A stretch of DNA of 64,000 nucleotides from Pseudalkalibacillus salsuginis (GTDB lineage: Bacteria; Bacillota; Bacilli; Bacillales; Fictibacillaceae), in contig NZ_JAKJHW010000006.1 of NCBI RefSeq assembly GCF_021646685.1, positions 124,001 through 188,000 of the forward strand, written 5' to 3'. The notes below the pieces were generated by a model. That model made no database searches. It worked only from the letters and a program-made list of their open reading frames with translations, and was not told where the DNA came from. This document shows, piece after piece, positions 48,014 to 57,475 of this stretch. Each line of letters opens with the position of its first letter. The stretch's first letter is position 1. The translations under genes were made by a program, and so were the position numbers.

Positions 48014-48928
48014 TTAATCTATAGAAATGGAATCCTTGAACTTTTCATATGTGTCACGGACAACATCGTACTCACTGTCTTCAGCTTCGATGATTGCATC
48101 CCAGCTGTATACTTCGTTCATGATTTTAATCATTTCTTCATCATCATTGAATGATAGGAATGTATCTTTGATTTTCTTTTCCCACTCGTCAGAAAGCTCT
48201 TTTGTCACTGAGATCGTATCGTTCGGAATTTCATCTGTATATTCAACGACTTTAAGCTTGTCCATTACATCTGGATAATCTTCTTCTACCGCAGTACGAG
48301 CATCATCGAAGGTAGTCGCTACATCAGCATCCCCTTCGTAGACTGAAATGATCGCATTGTCGTGTCCACCAGCTTCAACTGTGTTGCTGAAGAAACCTGA
48401 TTGAACATCCTCCACACCGAACTTATCCATGATTTGTGCTGCTGGGAACAAGAATCCACTAGTAGATGTCAAGTCTGGAATCGCCCAAGCCTTTCCTTCC
48501 ATATCTTCAAGAGACTCGATGCCAGAATCGGCCCGTACGACGTATTGTGCTTTGTATGTACCGCTTCCAAAACGCTCTGACTTCAGAATGACTTCAACAC
48601 CATGTTTTTCATTCGCCAATACATAACCGAAAGCAGGCAAAAATCCGATTTGGACTTGATTGCTTCCCATCGCTTCTACAAGTGCAGAGTAACTGGTCAT
48701 GACTTTGCCTTCAACTTCTACACCAAGCTCTTCTCCAAGTTTATCGGCAAGAGGTTCAACTGTATCTGCAATTTCATCAGAGTCTTGTGACGGAACGAAC
48801 CCCATGACTATCTTTTTAACTTCGCCGTCCTTATTCCCGCCGCTAGAATCAGAATCACTGCTTGTTCCGCATGCTGTCGTCCCAATAGCTAAAATTGCAG
48901 CGAACAAAAGTGCAACAACCTTTTTCAT
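48014..48928 (-). CDS. phnD: Phosphonate ABC transporter substrate-binding lipoprotein, PhnD
   Basis: 304 residues. Lipoprotein signal with Cys at about residue 20 (IGTTACG) and a Ser/Asp/Gly linker. PhnD family features: MGFVPSQDSDEIADTVEPLADKLGEELGVEV, GFLPAFGYVLA, and DLTSTSGFLFPAAQIMDKFGV. Binds a phosphonate, phosphite or related oxyanion outside the cell. No C-P lyase, phosphonatase or phosphite dehydrogenase genes are in the window. Starts after GGGGGAAATAGGA on the minus strand. Confidence 0.92.
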   Translation of the reverse strand: MKKVVALLFAAILAIGTTACGTSSDSDSSGGNKDGEVKKIVMGFVPSQDSDEIADTVEPLADKLGEELGVEVEGKVMTSYSALVEAMGSNQVQIGFLPAFGYVLANEKHGVEVILKSERFGSGTYKAQYVVRADSGIESLEDMEGKAWAIPDLTSTSGFLFPAAQIMDKFGVEDVQSGFFSNTVEAGGHDNAIISVYEGDADVATTFDDARTAVEEDYPDVMDKLKVVEYTDEIPNDTISVTKELSDEWEKKIKDTFLSFNDDEEMIKIMNEVYSWDAIIEAEDSEYDVVRDTYEKFKDSISID

Positions 48929-49111
48929 TCCTATTTCCCCCTAAATATGTTTTAATTAACAACAAGTCAATTATGCTATAATTCTGCAATTTTTTCCATA
49001 GATTTTACAAATTTTACCCTATCTCTACATAATATTTTTGCGATAGATTAAGCGAACCATTAAAATGACAACAGTTACAAGTTCGAATATTCTTTTTGTG
49101 AGGGATGTAAA

Positions 49112-49951
49112 ATGAAACAATTTTATCCAGACTGTAAGCTGATAATTTTTGACCTAGATGGCACGTTATATGAAGATACTGATCACTTCGATTATTACGC
49201 ATCACTTTTGAAAGAAAAGGTAGCAATTGATGAACAAGAGTATTTTATCAAGGATTATGAGGATATGAAGAAGGGCGATCACCCTGTAGCGATCGGGAAA
49301 GCTTATGATGTTGAAAGGGATGCCATCCTTACATTGGACCCCCTTACGTTAAAAGTGACCCACGCCCAGAAATGGGATGGCACAGAGTGGGATAGCGAAG
49401 ACGTCAATCATACATATGATCGAGAATTGACTTTTGATTTTGAAAAAATGATCGCTATAGGTGACGGATGGTGGCTTCCATATTCAGCAGCCAGGCATTA
49501 CGGGGTTTCAATCGAAGAAACCTACCATTGTTATACGAAAACGAAGGAATTTATGGTCACAGATGAATTTCAATTGACGAAGACACCTGGCCTGAAAGAA
49601 GGATTGCACAAGCTGAGGGAAGAGGCGGAAATCGTCCTGGTAACGAACAGTGAAAAGGATGATGTGGAACGCCTGCTCAATGAGTTGGAGCTGGACGACC
49701 TTTTCCCAGAGATCATCCCATTAGCCCAGAAACCAGTCCAAACAAAGAAAATCTTCCTGGATTTGATGAAAAAATATGGTGTTAAAGCTAATGAGACAGT
49801 GTCCATCGGTGATAACCTGATCAATGAGATTGCTCCGGCTTTGCTGCTGGGTTTGAAGACGATCTATATCCAGCCGACCGGTATCAAGCTTGAGCATGCG
49901 AACTTGAAGGTTGTAACAAGTTTGGCAGATGTGTTCAATAAGGGTAGATGA
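49112..49951 (+). CDS. HAD-family hydrolase
   Basis: 279 residues. Motif I IIFDLDGTLYED (Asp19, Asp21), motif II VLVTNSEKDD, and motif IV SIGDNLINEIAPALLLGLKTIYI. A large cap of about 140 residues sits between motifs I and II, longer than in usual subclass I enzymes. It is divergent from phnD, but lacks the D-x-A-G-T motif of phosphonoacetaldehyde hydrolase, so a direct role in phosphonate breakdown is not supported. Substrate unknown. RBS GAGGGATG. Confidence 0.85.
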   Translation: MKQFYPDCKLIIFDLDGTLYEDTDHFDYYASLLKEKVAIDEQEYFIKDYEDMKKGDHPVAIGKAYDVERDAILTLDPLTLKVTHAQKWDGTEWDSEDVNHTYDRELTFDFEKMIAIGDGWWLPYSAARHYGVSIEETYHCYTKTKEFMVTDEFQLTKTPGLKEGLHKLREEAEIVLVTNSEKDDVERLLNELELDDLFPEIIPLAQKPVQTKKIFLDLMKKYGVKANETVSIGDNLINEIAPALLLGLKTIYIQPTGIKLEHANLKVVTSLADVFNKGR

Positions 49952-49970
49952 AGCTGAATTAGAAAGAATC

Positions 49971-50029
49971 AAAAGCTCATGCAAATGTCGTTCACTTGAA
50001 TGTCGAACCAATTTTTGCGGGCTTTTTTT
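49971..50029 (+). terminator. Terminator of the HAD gene
   Basis: AAAAGCTCATGCAAA (49971-49985) pairs, with a 2-nt bulge, with TTTTTGCGGGCTTTT (about 50012-50026), followed by more T. Confidence 0.65.
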
Positions 50030-50042
50030 ACGCCTTAATGGT

Positions 50043-50091
50043 GATAATGATTCTCAAATTCATTGACAAACGTTCTCATTTAAAATAGAAT
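50043..50091 (+). promoter_or_regulatory. Fur box and promoter of the iron ATPase-FhuF operon
   Basis: GATAATGATTCTCAAATTC (50043-50061) matches the 19-bp Fur consensus at 15 positions, and its first part fits the Bacillus 7-1-7 form (TGATAAT-G-ATTCTCA). TTGACA (50063-50068) and TAGAAT (50086-50091) are 17 nt apart directly after it. Iron-bound Fur should repress these genes. Confidence 0.8.
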
Positions 50092-50143
50092 TGACAATAG
50101 GTTGAATGTACGGACTGATTATTTATGAGAAGGGGAGAAGTAT

Positions 50144-50962
50144 ATGTACTCTCTTGAGACCAAAAAGGTTACATTGTCCTATCAAGACACTCCAATCATT
50201 GAAAATCTTGACTTTAAAGTGCCGAAAGGGAAAATCACAGTATTGATCGGAAGTAACGGATCTGGAAAATCCACTTTACTTAAAGCACTTGCAAGATTAT
50301 TGAAACCCAAGTCAGGAAATATCATCATTAATGGGAGAGACATACAACGATCCTCTACTAAAAAAGTCGCAAGACAGCTCGCTATTCTTCCTCAGTCTCC
50401 GGTGACACCTGAAGGATTGACGGTTACCCAGCTTGTCAAACAGGGAAGATATCCTTATCAGAACTGGCTTCAACAGTGGACGAAGAAGGATGAAGAAGCG
50501 GTTCATGCAGCTCTTGAGGCAACACATCTGATTGAACTTCAGGATCGACCGGTCGACTCATTATCCGGTGGACAACGCCAGCGTGCATGGATTGCGATGT
50601 CACTTGCACAAAACACGGAGACGATTTTACTCGATGAACCGACAACGTATCTAGACCTCGCGCATCAAATCGAGGTTCTCGACTTGCTATATGATTTGAA
50701 CCAGACGGAGAAACGAACGATTGTGATGGTCCTTCATGACTTGAACCTTGCCTGCCGTTATGCCGATCACATCGTAGCCGTCCATAACAAAGGAATTTAT
50801 GCTGAAGGTGCACCAGAAAAGATTGTAACGACGAAGATGGTGCATGATGTTTTTGGTTTGCAAGCCCAAATATCCTGTGATCCGATGTTCGGATCACCAT
50901 TATGTATTCCTTGTGGGAAGGGCAGGAAGGTAGCTAATGATCTCCGATACGCTAACGCGTGA
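50144..50962 (+). CDS. Iron-siderophore ABC transporter ATP-binding protein (FhuC/YusV type)
   Basis: 272 residues. Walker [10 protein letters not shown] (about residues 37-45), [29 protein letters not shown] typical of siderophore ATPases, signature LSGGQRQR, Walker [16 protein letters not shown]. No binding protein or permease lies beside it, as with B. subtilis YusV, an ATPase shared by several siderophore permeases. A Cys-rich C-terminus ([17 protein letters not shown]) is typical of YusV-like proteins. Fur box upstream. Confidence 0.9.
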   Translation: MYSLETKKVTLSYQDTPIIENLDFKVPKGKITVLIGSNGSGKSTLLKALARLLKPKSGNIIINGRDIQRSSTKKVARQLAILPQSPVTPEGLTVTQLVKQGRYPYQNWLQQWTKKDEEAVHAALEATHLIELQDRPVDSLSGGQRQRAWIAMSLAQNTETILLDEPTTYLDLAHQIEVLDLLYDLNQTEKRTIVMVLHDLNLACRYADHIVAVHNKGIYAEGAPEKIVTTKMVHDVFGLQAQISCDPMFGSPLCIPCGKGRKVANDLRYANA

Positions 50963-51710
50963 CCAGCTGCTATTCCTTGAAGAGAACTACCGTCTAGCGA
51001 CTGAATTTTCCTCTGATGATTCCTCGATTTCATCAGAGGATTTATTGAAACGAACAAAAATGGAACATTACATCGATCGTCTTACGTCAATACTACAATC
51101 GCCGAACAGCCTGGTGACTGCCTCACAATTCTCCAAAAGGTACGCATTCTTGTTGACGGCTCCCTTTTTCTCAAGCGTGACCCTCTTTAACCGAATTCTT
51201 GATGTAAGACTTGGAAACTGCCGGATCCAGCCAGATTCCGAGTATGGTTTGATGCGTCCGGCACTTTATCTACACCATGCAAATACAAGAGAAACAAGCA
51301 CAAATCGGGAGCAGGAGCTGTACATCGGACTTGAAACGATCTTCCGCGACCACCTTACTCTTGTTTGGGAGCGACTATCAACACTGACCTCGGTACCGGT
51401 ACAGATCTTATGGGAGAATACTTCGGTTTATTTCTATTGGCTATATGAGACAAGCTTTCATAGTCATCCCGGGCTGGCTTCAGCAGAACTTGTTTCAGAA
51501 GATTATCAGATGATTTTAGAGGCTCCTGCGGAGTGCTTCGGTTTGAAGGAAAACCCTTTGAAAAAATTCAAGCATACAAAGCAGACGTTGTTGAAGAGCG
51601 AACCGCCAGTACGTGTGCGTAAAACATGCTGCCTGTATTATGAGGTCAACCCAGAGCGGCTTTTTTGCAAAAACTGTCCAAGGTGTTTGTCCGGGTATAC
51701 GAAGGACTGA
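50937..51710 (+). CDS. FhuF-like ferric-siderophore reductase
   Basis: 257 residues. The C-terminal C-C-x10-C-x2-C motif (TCCLYY...LFCKNCPRC, about residues 229-243) is the unusual 2Fe-2S site of E. coli FhuF. The rest is divergent but has the IucA/IucC-FhuF-like LYLHHANTR region. It would reduce ferric siderophores in the cytoplasm to release iron. Start ATG50937 lies inside the end of the ATPase gene (26-nt overlap) after GGAAGG. Co-transcribed under the Fur box. Confidence 0.83.
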   Translation: MISDTLTRDQLLFLEENYRLATEFSSDDSSISSEDLLKRTKMEHYIDRLTSILQSPNSLVTASQFSKRYAFLLTAPFFSSVTLFNRILDVRLGNCRIQPDSEYGLMRPALYLHHANTRETSTNREQELYIGLETIFRDHLTLVWERLSTLTSVPVQILWENTSVYFYWLYETSFHSHPGLASAELVSEDYQMILEAPAECFGLKENPLKKFKHTKQTLLKSEPPVRVRKTCCLYYEVNPERLFCKNCPRCLSGYTKD

Positions 51711-51737
51711 AATCAACTGATTGAAGATGATATTTAG

Positions 51738-51852
51738 AAAAGGGGCTGTCCCATAAGTGTCTGACTACTCTCTCCGTTTCTAGCAACATTTAGAGAAACT
51801 AAATGTTGTGATGGAGATCTCTGACACTTTATTTTGGGACAACCCCTTTTTT
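51738..51852. repeat. 115-bp palindromic element with GGGGCTGTCCCA ends
   Basis: AAAAGGGGCTGTCCCA at one end and TGGGACAACCCCTTTT at the other are inverted repeats with one mismatch. GTGTC/GACAC and CAACATTTA/TAAATGTTG stems continue inward, so the whole element can fold into one long hairpin. It lies between the convergent FhuF-like gene and the large secreted-protein gene and can end transcription in both directions. Confidence 0.85.
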
Positions 51853-51957
51853 AGGATACCGGGATAGAGGGAACGCTTATCTTATGAACTATACCCTTGA
51901 AAATAGACAGTTTAATAAAAGTCCTATGCAGCTATGACGTGACCTCAACAGAACTTA

Positions 51958-54900
51958 TTACTCTTCGACGATTACTTTTGCTGTCGCCTCCAAAGTCGTT
52001 CCATCTACTCTACCAGTTACCGTAAATTCACCTGGTTGTTCATATTGTGAAGGATCTATCTCATCCCATTCAACAAAAGCAGTTCCTTCTGTTTCATTTT
52101 CATAAATGACCGATACCTTCATCGGTAGTTCCGGAGCAGTTCCAGCGTTAGTTGTCACTTCTACAGGACTTACACTGACAATATCTTTTCCTTCATGTAA
52201 AGCTTTGACTTGTTTTTCTGTCATCGCTCCATTGTAAATACGGAAATCATCAAGAGATGCATGTATTTGAGCACCATTTCCATATCCAGAAACACCTATT
52301 TTTTTCACATGTGAGTTCGTAGTAACAGAGTCGGGTTTACCGCCATACCCCAAATCCTGTTTCACCCCATTTTTATAAATAGCTGCTTCATCCGTCTCAG
52401 AGTTAAAGGTAACAACTACATTTGTCCACTCGTTTAACGGTAGAAATTGATTAGGATGTTCTCGAACAAAGAATGATGATGTTCCATCTACCACTACAAT
52501 GCTCGAATCTCCATTATACGTAATAAAGAAACCATTACCTGCCCAGTTACCTTCAGGCTTGAACCACATTAACATATTTTCACTACTAAATTCCTCGGTA
52601 CGCTTGATCCAATACGACACAGTGATATTTGATGGAATTAACTTTTCGCTTTGTCCCATATCAACATAATTTCCATTTCCACTAAAGGTAAGTGATCCAC
52701 CTTTGTAACCGTTCTCTTCCTGAACTAAATTTCCTACAATCGTACCATGATGATTTTTACCAGAGGAATCTGGAATAGTTGTTCCATCCACATTATCAAA
52801 GATATATCGAGAAACTAGGTCAGGAAAAGGCTTAACATCTAAAATAACCGTTACGTCAGCTTTTGCCTTCAATTCCGTTCCTTCTATAGTACCTTCGACA
52901 ATAAATGAACCTTCATCTGCATATTGATCTGGACTAACAGCATCCCAAGTTACTGGTAATTTTATTTCATATCCATCATCATATTTACCTGTTACTGTAT
53001 CAGGAAGTTTAGGTGCTTCCTCAATAGACGTTGTAACATCTACTTCATCAATTGATACTAAGTCATCTAACGGCAGAGTAGAAATATCCCTAACTTCTTC
53101 TTCATTCAGAGCTCTACTGTAGACAACAAAATTATCCAATTCCCCTTTATACGCTTCTCCATACTTGGAACGTCCAATATAATTAGATAAAGTATTGCCA
53201 AGGTCAGAAGGATCAAAAGTCATTTCCTCATTTCTTCCCACTTCTTTACCATCTACATAAAGGATACCAGAGTCCCCAGTGAGAGTTATTGCTATATGCT
53301 TCCACTGCTCCGTAGGAACTGGGGTTGAAGCATCTATACGTTGGCCATCGCCTTCAGAATTAATTGTGAAACGTAGTGAATTGCCCCCTGCTCGCAGAGA
53401 AAGTAACATATTGTTATCGGGGTCATTTCCGAAATCAAAAATACTTTGGGTCTGCATTGTATCACTTGCCTTAATCCAGGTAGCAATCGTAATATCATCT
53501 ACACCTTTTACTACGCCTTCTGGTAGTTTGACATGGTCATAACCGCCATTTAGTTTTATAGAATTGCCGAATAATCCTCGTTGCCACTCAAACGCACCTT
53601 TTGCTACTGCATTCATACCATTATCTGAAGAATCTGACACTGTTTCTCCTTCATTCTCATTGAATTCATAATGAGTTACCATTTCAGGTACTGGTGGTGC
53701 AGGATTAACTTTTACTAAAACGGCAGGTGACTCTGAATATTCTCCATCACTTACAGTTAATTTAAATACATATTCTCCTGGTTTATTAACAACCACATTT
53801 GTTACTAATTCATTATTGTTGCTGAATTCAACAGTTGCATCAGCTGGACCTCTCAATAATTTCCAAGTTGGTTCTAAAGAATTGTTCGGAAGACCATCAT
53901 CCGTTATTTTTCCAACTAGTTGGAAAGAATCTGGAAGGGTAACTTCACTAACTTTTTCAATTTTTACATTTGGTGCTTCATTTGCATAAGGTACTTCTTC
54001 TACCAATTCAACCTCATACGTTTCTTTTTTACCCACTGGAACTGTAAAAGTTGTTTTACTAGTGAAAGTATTGATTCGATCAGCAACTTCACCATCTACG
54101 ATGACATCATAACTTCCACTTTTTAAGCCAGAAAGAGATACTTCAGTATTATGTTTTGATCCTTGTGTTACATTCCTAAGTGTGAATTTTAAATAATCCT
54201 TGTTTGGAGATATAGTAGCTTCGGAAAATTTATCCCTTTGAAGTTCCATGTTAAATTTCTCAGTTATAAGATTTAGTCGTTGAGATACGCCATCTTTTGG
54301 AACCACAACATAGTTTCCTGATTCCTCTGTCACAGTACCACCATAGGCGACTAATCCAAATAATGGGTCATTAGATATATCTACACTTAATAATTTAATA
54401 GCTCCCCATAATCCAAGGTCAGCCTCTCCACTCATAGATCTCCATCCGTTTAATAAAGGTCCGCCACCGTGTCCAAGTGCATTGTGGTTTCCTAGTTCGG
54501 ATTGATATGACCAGGACACAGCGCCAATATTTTCTGGGTTACGATCAATCTGACCAGAGTTAATATGACTTACATTCGCAATTTTACCTGCCCAATTCAG
54601 TCGTTGTGCAATTTCAGGTTGTTCAGAATGATTTCGAGTCCAGTCATCCATTGTATAACCAGCCAATGAAGCAGTATACTGACCGTTCCACCAGTTCTCA
54701 CCAGTAATCGTTACAGGAATGGAGTAATAATACCAAGCAGGCATCCATCCACGAGCAAAGCGGGTTTTTTGATTAATTTGCTCCATAATGCTTGTATCAC
54801 CGAACATCTTAGCTAGCATGTAAACTGCTTCTTCACCAGTATTATCATAATTATATTCTGAACCGTAAGGATATTTCTGATCACTGAGATATTCAAATTT

Positions 54901-56745
54901 TCTTGCCATTTTTCCTTTTATATCGCTTGCTTCATTATAGAAGCCTTCATCTTCAAGAGCTTGGATAATCTCTGGAGTCGTTAACTCCCCCATAACACCT
55001 GTATTCCAGTTATAGGCAACTGGTCCTTCATACATCGTTTTGAATATATTGTACGCCCTCAATAAATATGTCTCTGGTTCCTCTATATAATCCACAAGGT
55101 CTGGATATAAGGAAGAGACCTTATACATACTGAAATACGTATTATAAATATGTGGGTAGGCATAGCCGCGATATTCAGGCGTCGTATTAGGCTCAGGCAT
55201 TAAAAAGTCATGTATTAAGTAATCCTCCTGATGTTCTTTCATCAATGTGTTCCAAATAGCGACATCAAGATACTGATCAACTGCAATAATCTCTTCTTTG
55301 ACTGGCGTTTGTACGTTCTTTTCAGCTAGGAATTGTCCTTTTGTATATCCCCAGTCATCACCCCATCCCCAGTAACCGTTGAACGTTCCTTTTTTGGATT
55401 GAGTATGCATCATCCAGTCGTCAAACACTTTATCATAGACTTCACCAGGAGCATCATGTTGGGTTTTCTCAACCATAAAGGTAGAATGTCTTTGTAAAGC
55501 ATCAGCAATCGGTTCGATTACATAAAATTGCAAGACAACTTTTTCACCATTTCCATAGTTTACGGTAATATCATTTGGTCCCAGTTTATTGAAAGAAGCT
55601 TTGTAAATATGATAATCGCCAGCTTTTTCTGTTATAAATTCCAACGTGGTTTCGTCAGGAAACTCACTTGTAACAGAAGTTATCTCTTTAGAAGTTCTCA
55701 GAGCAAACTGCGCTTCTGCATCGGTTGGGACAGTCATGCTTGGAATAACGGTTACATCTATTAGCCCGTGATGGTATAGCTTATCCTTTAGATCTTGTTC
55801 ACCGGATACCCGAACAAATTTAAATCCATATGTTTTACTTTCTTCAGGTTCTAAGAATAAGCTTGTATTCCCAAGATAGCCTTTATTTGTCTTTTTAATA
55901 TGATTGGAATGAATGTAGTAAACATTTAGTCCTTTTATCCAGCGGCTATCATTGTTTGCCCAAAGATTTTCAGGACCATTTTGGTGATCTTGGTATTTCC
56001 AACGGTCTTGGTATTCGAAACCTGCACCAGTTGCACTGTCTGGGATTAACATTAGAGAATCACCACTACCATTTGGTCGACCTATAGATAGAAATGAACT
56101 GTTGTTTCCAATAAATGATTTTGTCAATACTCTCTCTTCATACGTGCGTGTTAATCCTTGCGCAGTAACCCACTGCTCATAGAATGGCAATGGTAATCCC
56201 AAATCTCCAATTTCAATTCTTCTATCACTTGTATTGGTAATTTCAATTGTCCAATGTACATAATCCTCTAATAATTCAAATTTCTCTACTACCTTAAATC
56301 CTCGTATTCCCTTTTTATTAGAAGATTCACCATCATATGTTACAGTGATAACGTTATCATTTTGTTCAATTATCCTAATATCTTCTGACAAGCTAGTCCA
56401 TGCTTCCTGCCAGGATTCACTCTCACCAAAACGATACGCAAACATGACTTGTCCAGCCCAAAGATCTAGCTCAGATGGATTGAGAAACTTCGAATTATCA
56501 CTATTCATAAAGTATTCTGTATCATATGAATCATTTGGTAATTTTAATGAAAAAATTTCTCCGTGGTCGCCAATTTCTACACGGTAATTATTATTCTGGA
56601 GTGTCAAATTACTTTCTGCAATTACATATGGCAGGTTGTCCAAAAATGGTAGAAATGCAAATAAAAATGCGATGAAACACACTAATAATCTACTACTTTT
56701 TGATTTAAATGAACGTGATCTACTAGCATATCTTCTTGATTTCAT
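51958..56745 (-). CDS. Large secreted multidomain protein, DUF5695-like with two LamG-type domains
   Basis: 1595 residues with a basic N-terminus and signal peptide (LLVCFIAFLFAFLPFL, cleavage near residue 43). Residues about 45-915 look like the DUF5695 family (beta-sandwich then alpha-helical barrel, with many Trp/Tyr/Asp typical of carbohydrate-active enzymes); from memory, so tentative. Then a PKD/Ig-like segment (about 920-1020), LamG-type domain 1 (about 1020-1220, YEFNENEGETVSDSSDNG), Ig-like Big_4 repeat, LamG-type domain 2 (about 1310-1520, YIFDNVDGTTIPDSSGKNHHG), and a final Big_4 repeat. No LPXTG or S-layer anchor, so it is probably released. Likely acts on an external polysaccharide. 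Codon and base composition are clearly richer in A+T than the neighbours, suggesting transfer. Confidence 0.75.
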   Translation of the reverse strand: MKSRRYASRSRSFKSKSSRLLVCFIAFLFAFLPFLDNLPYVIAESNLTLQNNNYRVEIGDHGEIFSLKLPNDSYDTEYFMNSDNSKFLNPSELDLWAGQVMFAYRFGESESWQEAWTSLSEDIRIIEQNDNVITVTYDGESSNKKGIRGFKVVEKFELLEDYVHWTIEITNTSDRRIEIGDLGLPLPFYEQWVTAQGLTRTYEERVLTKSFIGNNSSFLSIGRPNGSGDSLMLIPDSATGAGFEYQDRWKYQDHQNGPENLWANNDSRWIKGLNVYYIHSNHIKKTNKGYLGNTSLFLEPEESKTYGFKFVRVSGEQDLKDKLYHHGLIDVTVIPSMTVPTDAEAQFALRTSKEITSVTSEFPDETTLEFITEKAGDYHIYKASFNKLGPNDITVNYGNGEKVVLQFYVIEPIADALQRHSTFMVEKTQHDAPGEVYDKVFDDWMMHTQSKKGTFNGYWGWGDDWGYTKGQFLAEKNVQTPVKEEIIAVDQYLDVAIWNTLMKEHQEDYLIHDFLMPEPNTTPEYRGYAYPHIYNTYFSMYKVSSLYPDLVDYIEEPETYLLRAYNIFKTMYEGPVAYNWNTGVMGELTTPEIIQALEDEGFYNEASDIKGKMARKFEYLSDQKYPYGSEYNYDNTGEEAVYMLAKMFGDTSIMEQINQKTRFARGWMPAWYYYSIPVTITGENWWNGQYTASLAGYTMDDWTRNHSEQPEIAQRLNWAGKIANVSHINSGQIDRNPENIGAVSWSYQSELGNHNALGHGGGPLLNGWRSMSGEADLGLWGAIKLLSVDISNDPLFGLVAYGGTVTEESGNYVVVPKDGVSQRLNLITEKFNMELQRDKFSEATISPNKDYLKFTLRNVTQGSKHNTEVSLSGLKSGSYDVIVDGEVADRINTFTSKTTFTVPVGKKETYEVELVEEVPYANEAPNVKIEKVSEVTLPDSFQLVGKITDDGLPNNSLEPTWKLLRGPADATVEFSNNNELVTNVVVNKPGEYVFKLTVSDGEYSESPAVLVKVNPAPPVPEMVTHYEFNENEGETVSDSSDNGMNAVAKGAFEWQRGLFGNSIKLNGGYDHVKLPEGVVKGVDDITIATWIKASDTMQTQSIFDFGNDPDNNMLLSLRAGGNSLRFTINSEGDGQRIDASTPVPTEQWKHIAITLTGDSGILYVDGKEVGRNEEMTFDPSDLGNTLSNYIGRSKYGEAYKGELDNFVVYSRALNEEEVRDISTLPLDDLVSIDEVDVTTSIEEAPKLPDTVTGKYDDGYEIKLPVTWDAVSPDQYADEGSFIVEGTIEGTELKAKADVTVILDVKPFPDLVSRYIFDNVDGTTIPDSSGKNHHGTIVGNLVQEENGYKGGSLTFSGNGNYVDMGQSEKLIPSNITVSYWIKRTEEFSSENMLMWFKPEGNWAGNGFFITYNGDSSIVVVDGTSSFFVREHPNQFLPLNEWTNVVVTFNSETDEAAIYKNGVKQDLGYGGKPDSVTTNSHVKKIGVSGYGNGAQIHASLDDFRIYNGAMTEKQVKALHEGKDIVSVSPVEVTTNAGTAPELPMKVSVIYENETEGTAFVEWDEIDPSQYEQPGEFTVTGRVDGTTLEATAKVIVEE

Positions 56746-57475
56746 TTGGATACATTCCCCCTATAATTATATTTACTTGACTTCACAGAAAGGAGTTGCA
56801 AAAACCAAAGGAACTCTTTTTTGAATTTCAATTTCCGAAAAACATGATGATATCCCATTTTGAGCCGATAAAATAAAACGAAGAATATGTACTTTATCTA
56901 TATGATTAATTAATAAGTCCATATATTTTTGTCAAATAATTTTTTAGTTAGACGAAATCATATAAGTGACAGGAAAATAATAAGTCACTTTAATAACAAT
57001 GTTTTCCAAACGAAATACTTATACGTACAAATACAACACTTTTAAATTATAGATGTAATGTTTTCGTTTATCAATATATTTTTTGGATTTTTCTGAAAAT
57101 TACCTTTCTACAGTAAATTTCATAGTTTCTAACAACTTAACGACAGTATTGCCCCTTAGTCATCGCTCGCTTTTTCAAAAAAGTGTAAAGTGGAAATTGG
57201 AACGGACATTCGTGAGTAAACGGGATCAGCAAGGGAGCTCAATGATTCTTTTTGAATTAGGTACACTTGTATATAATTCGGAAACTAAAGACTTTAAAAT
57301 AATACAACCTTTCGTTATTCCTTTTAACATATTGACAAGTTTATGGTTGGTTTGTACTCTGGTAAACGTTTTTCTCGTTTTACACGAATTACAAGTCAAA
57401 CTCGCTCTTTAAGAGTTCTAAACTGGGACAACATCTATTACACTAATAAGGGACAGACTTAGGGAGGGTGGAGGA
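56746..57475. other. A+T-rich 730-bp gap
   Basis: Holds the upstream region of the large minus-strand gene (AGGGGGA ribosome site and A+T-rich promoter region) and very A+T-rich spacer. A plus-strand open frame of 109 codons at 57083-57412 starts at TTG without a ribosome site and matches nothing I know; it ends in a hydrophobic segment. It could be a gene remnant. GGGACAACATC (57426) and GGGACAGAC (57449) resemble pieces of the GGGGCTGTCCC element. Confidence 0.4.

Noticed and set aside
49112-49951. Phosphonoacetaldehyde hydrolase (phnX) next to the phn importer
   Set aside because: Motif I is D-L-D-G-T rather than the D-x-A-G-T of PhnX, and the cap is of a different size.
57083-57412. 109-codon open frame as a gene
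   Set aside because: Starts at TTG without a ribosome site in very A+T-rich DNA and has no recognisable motif; mentioned only within the gap entry.
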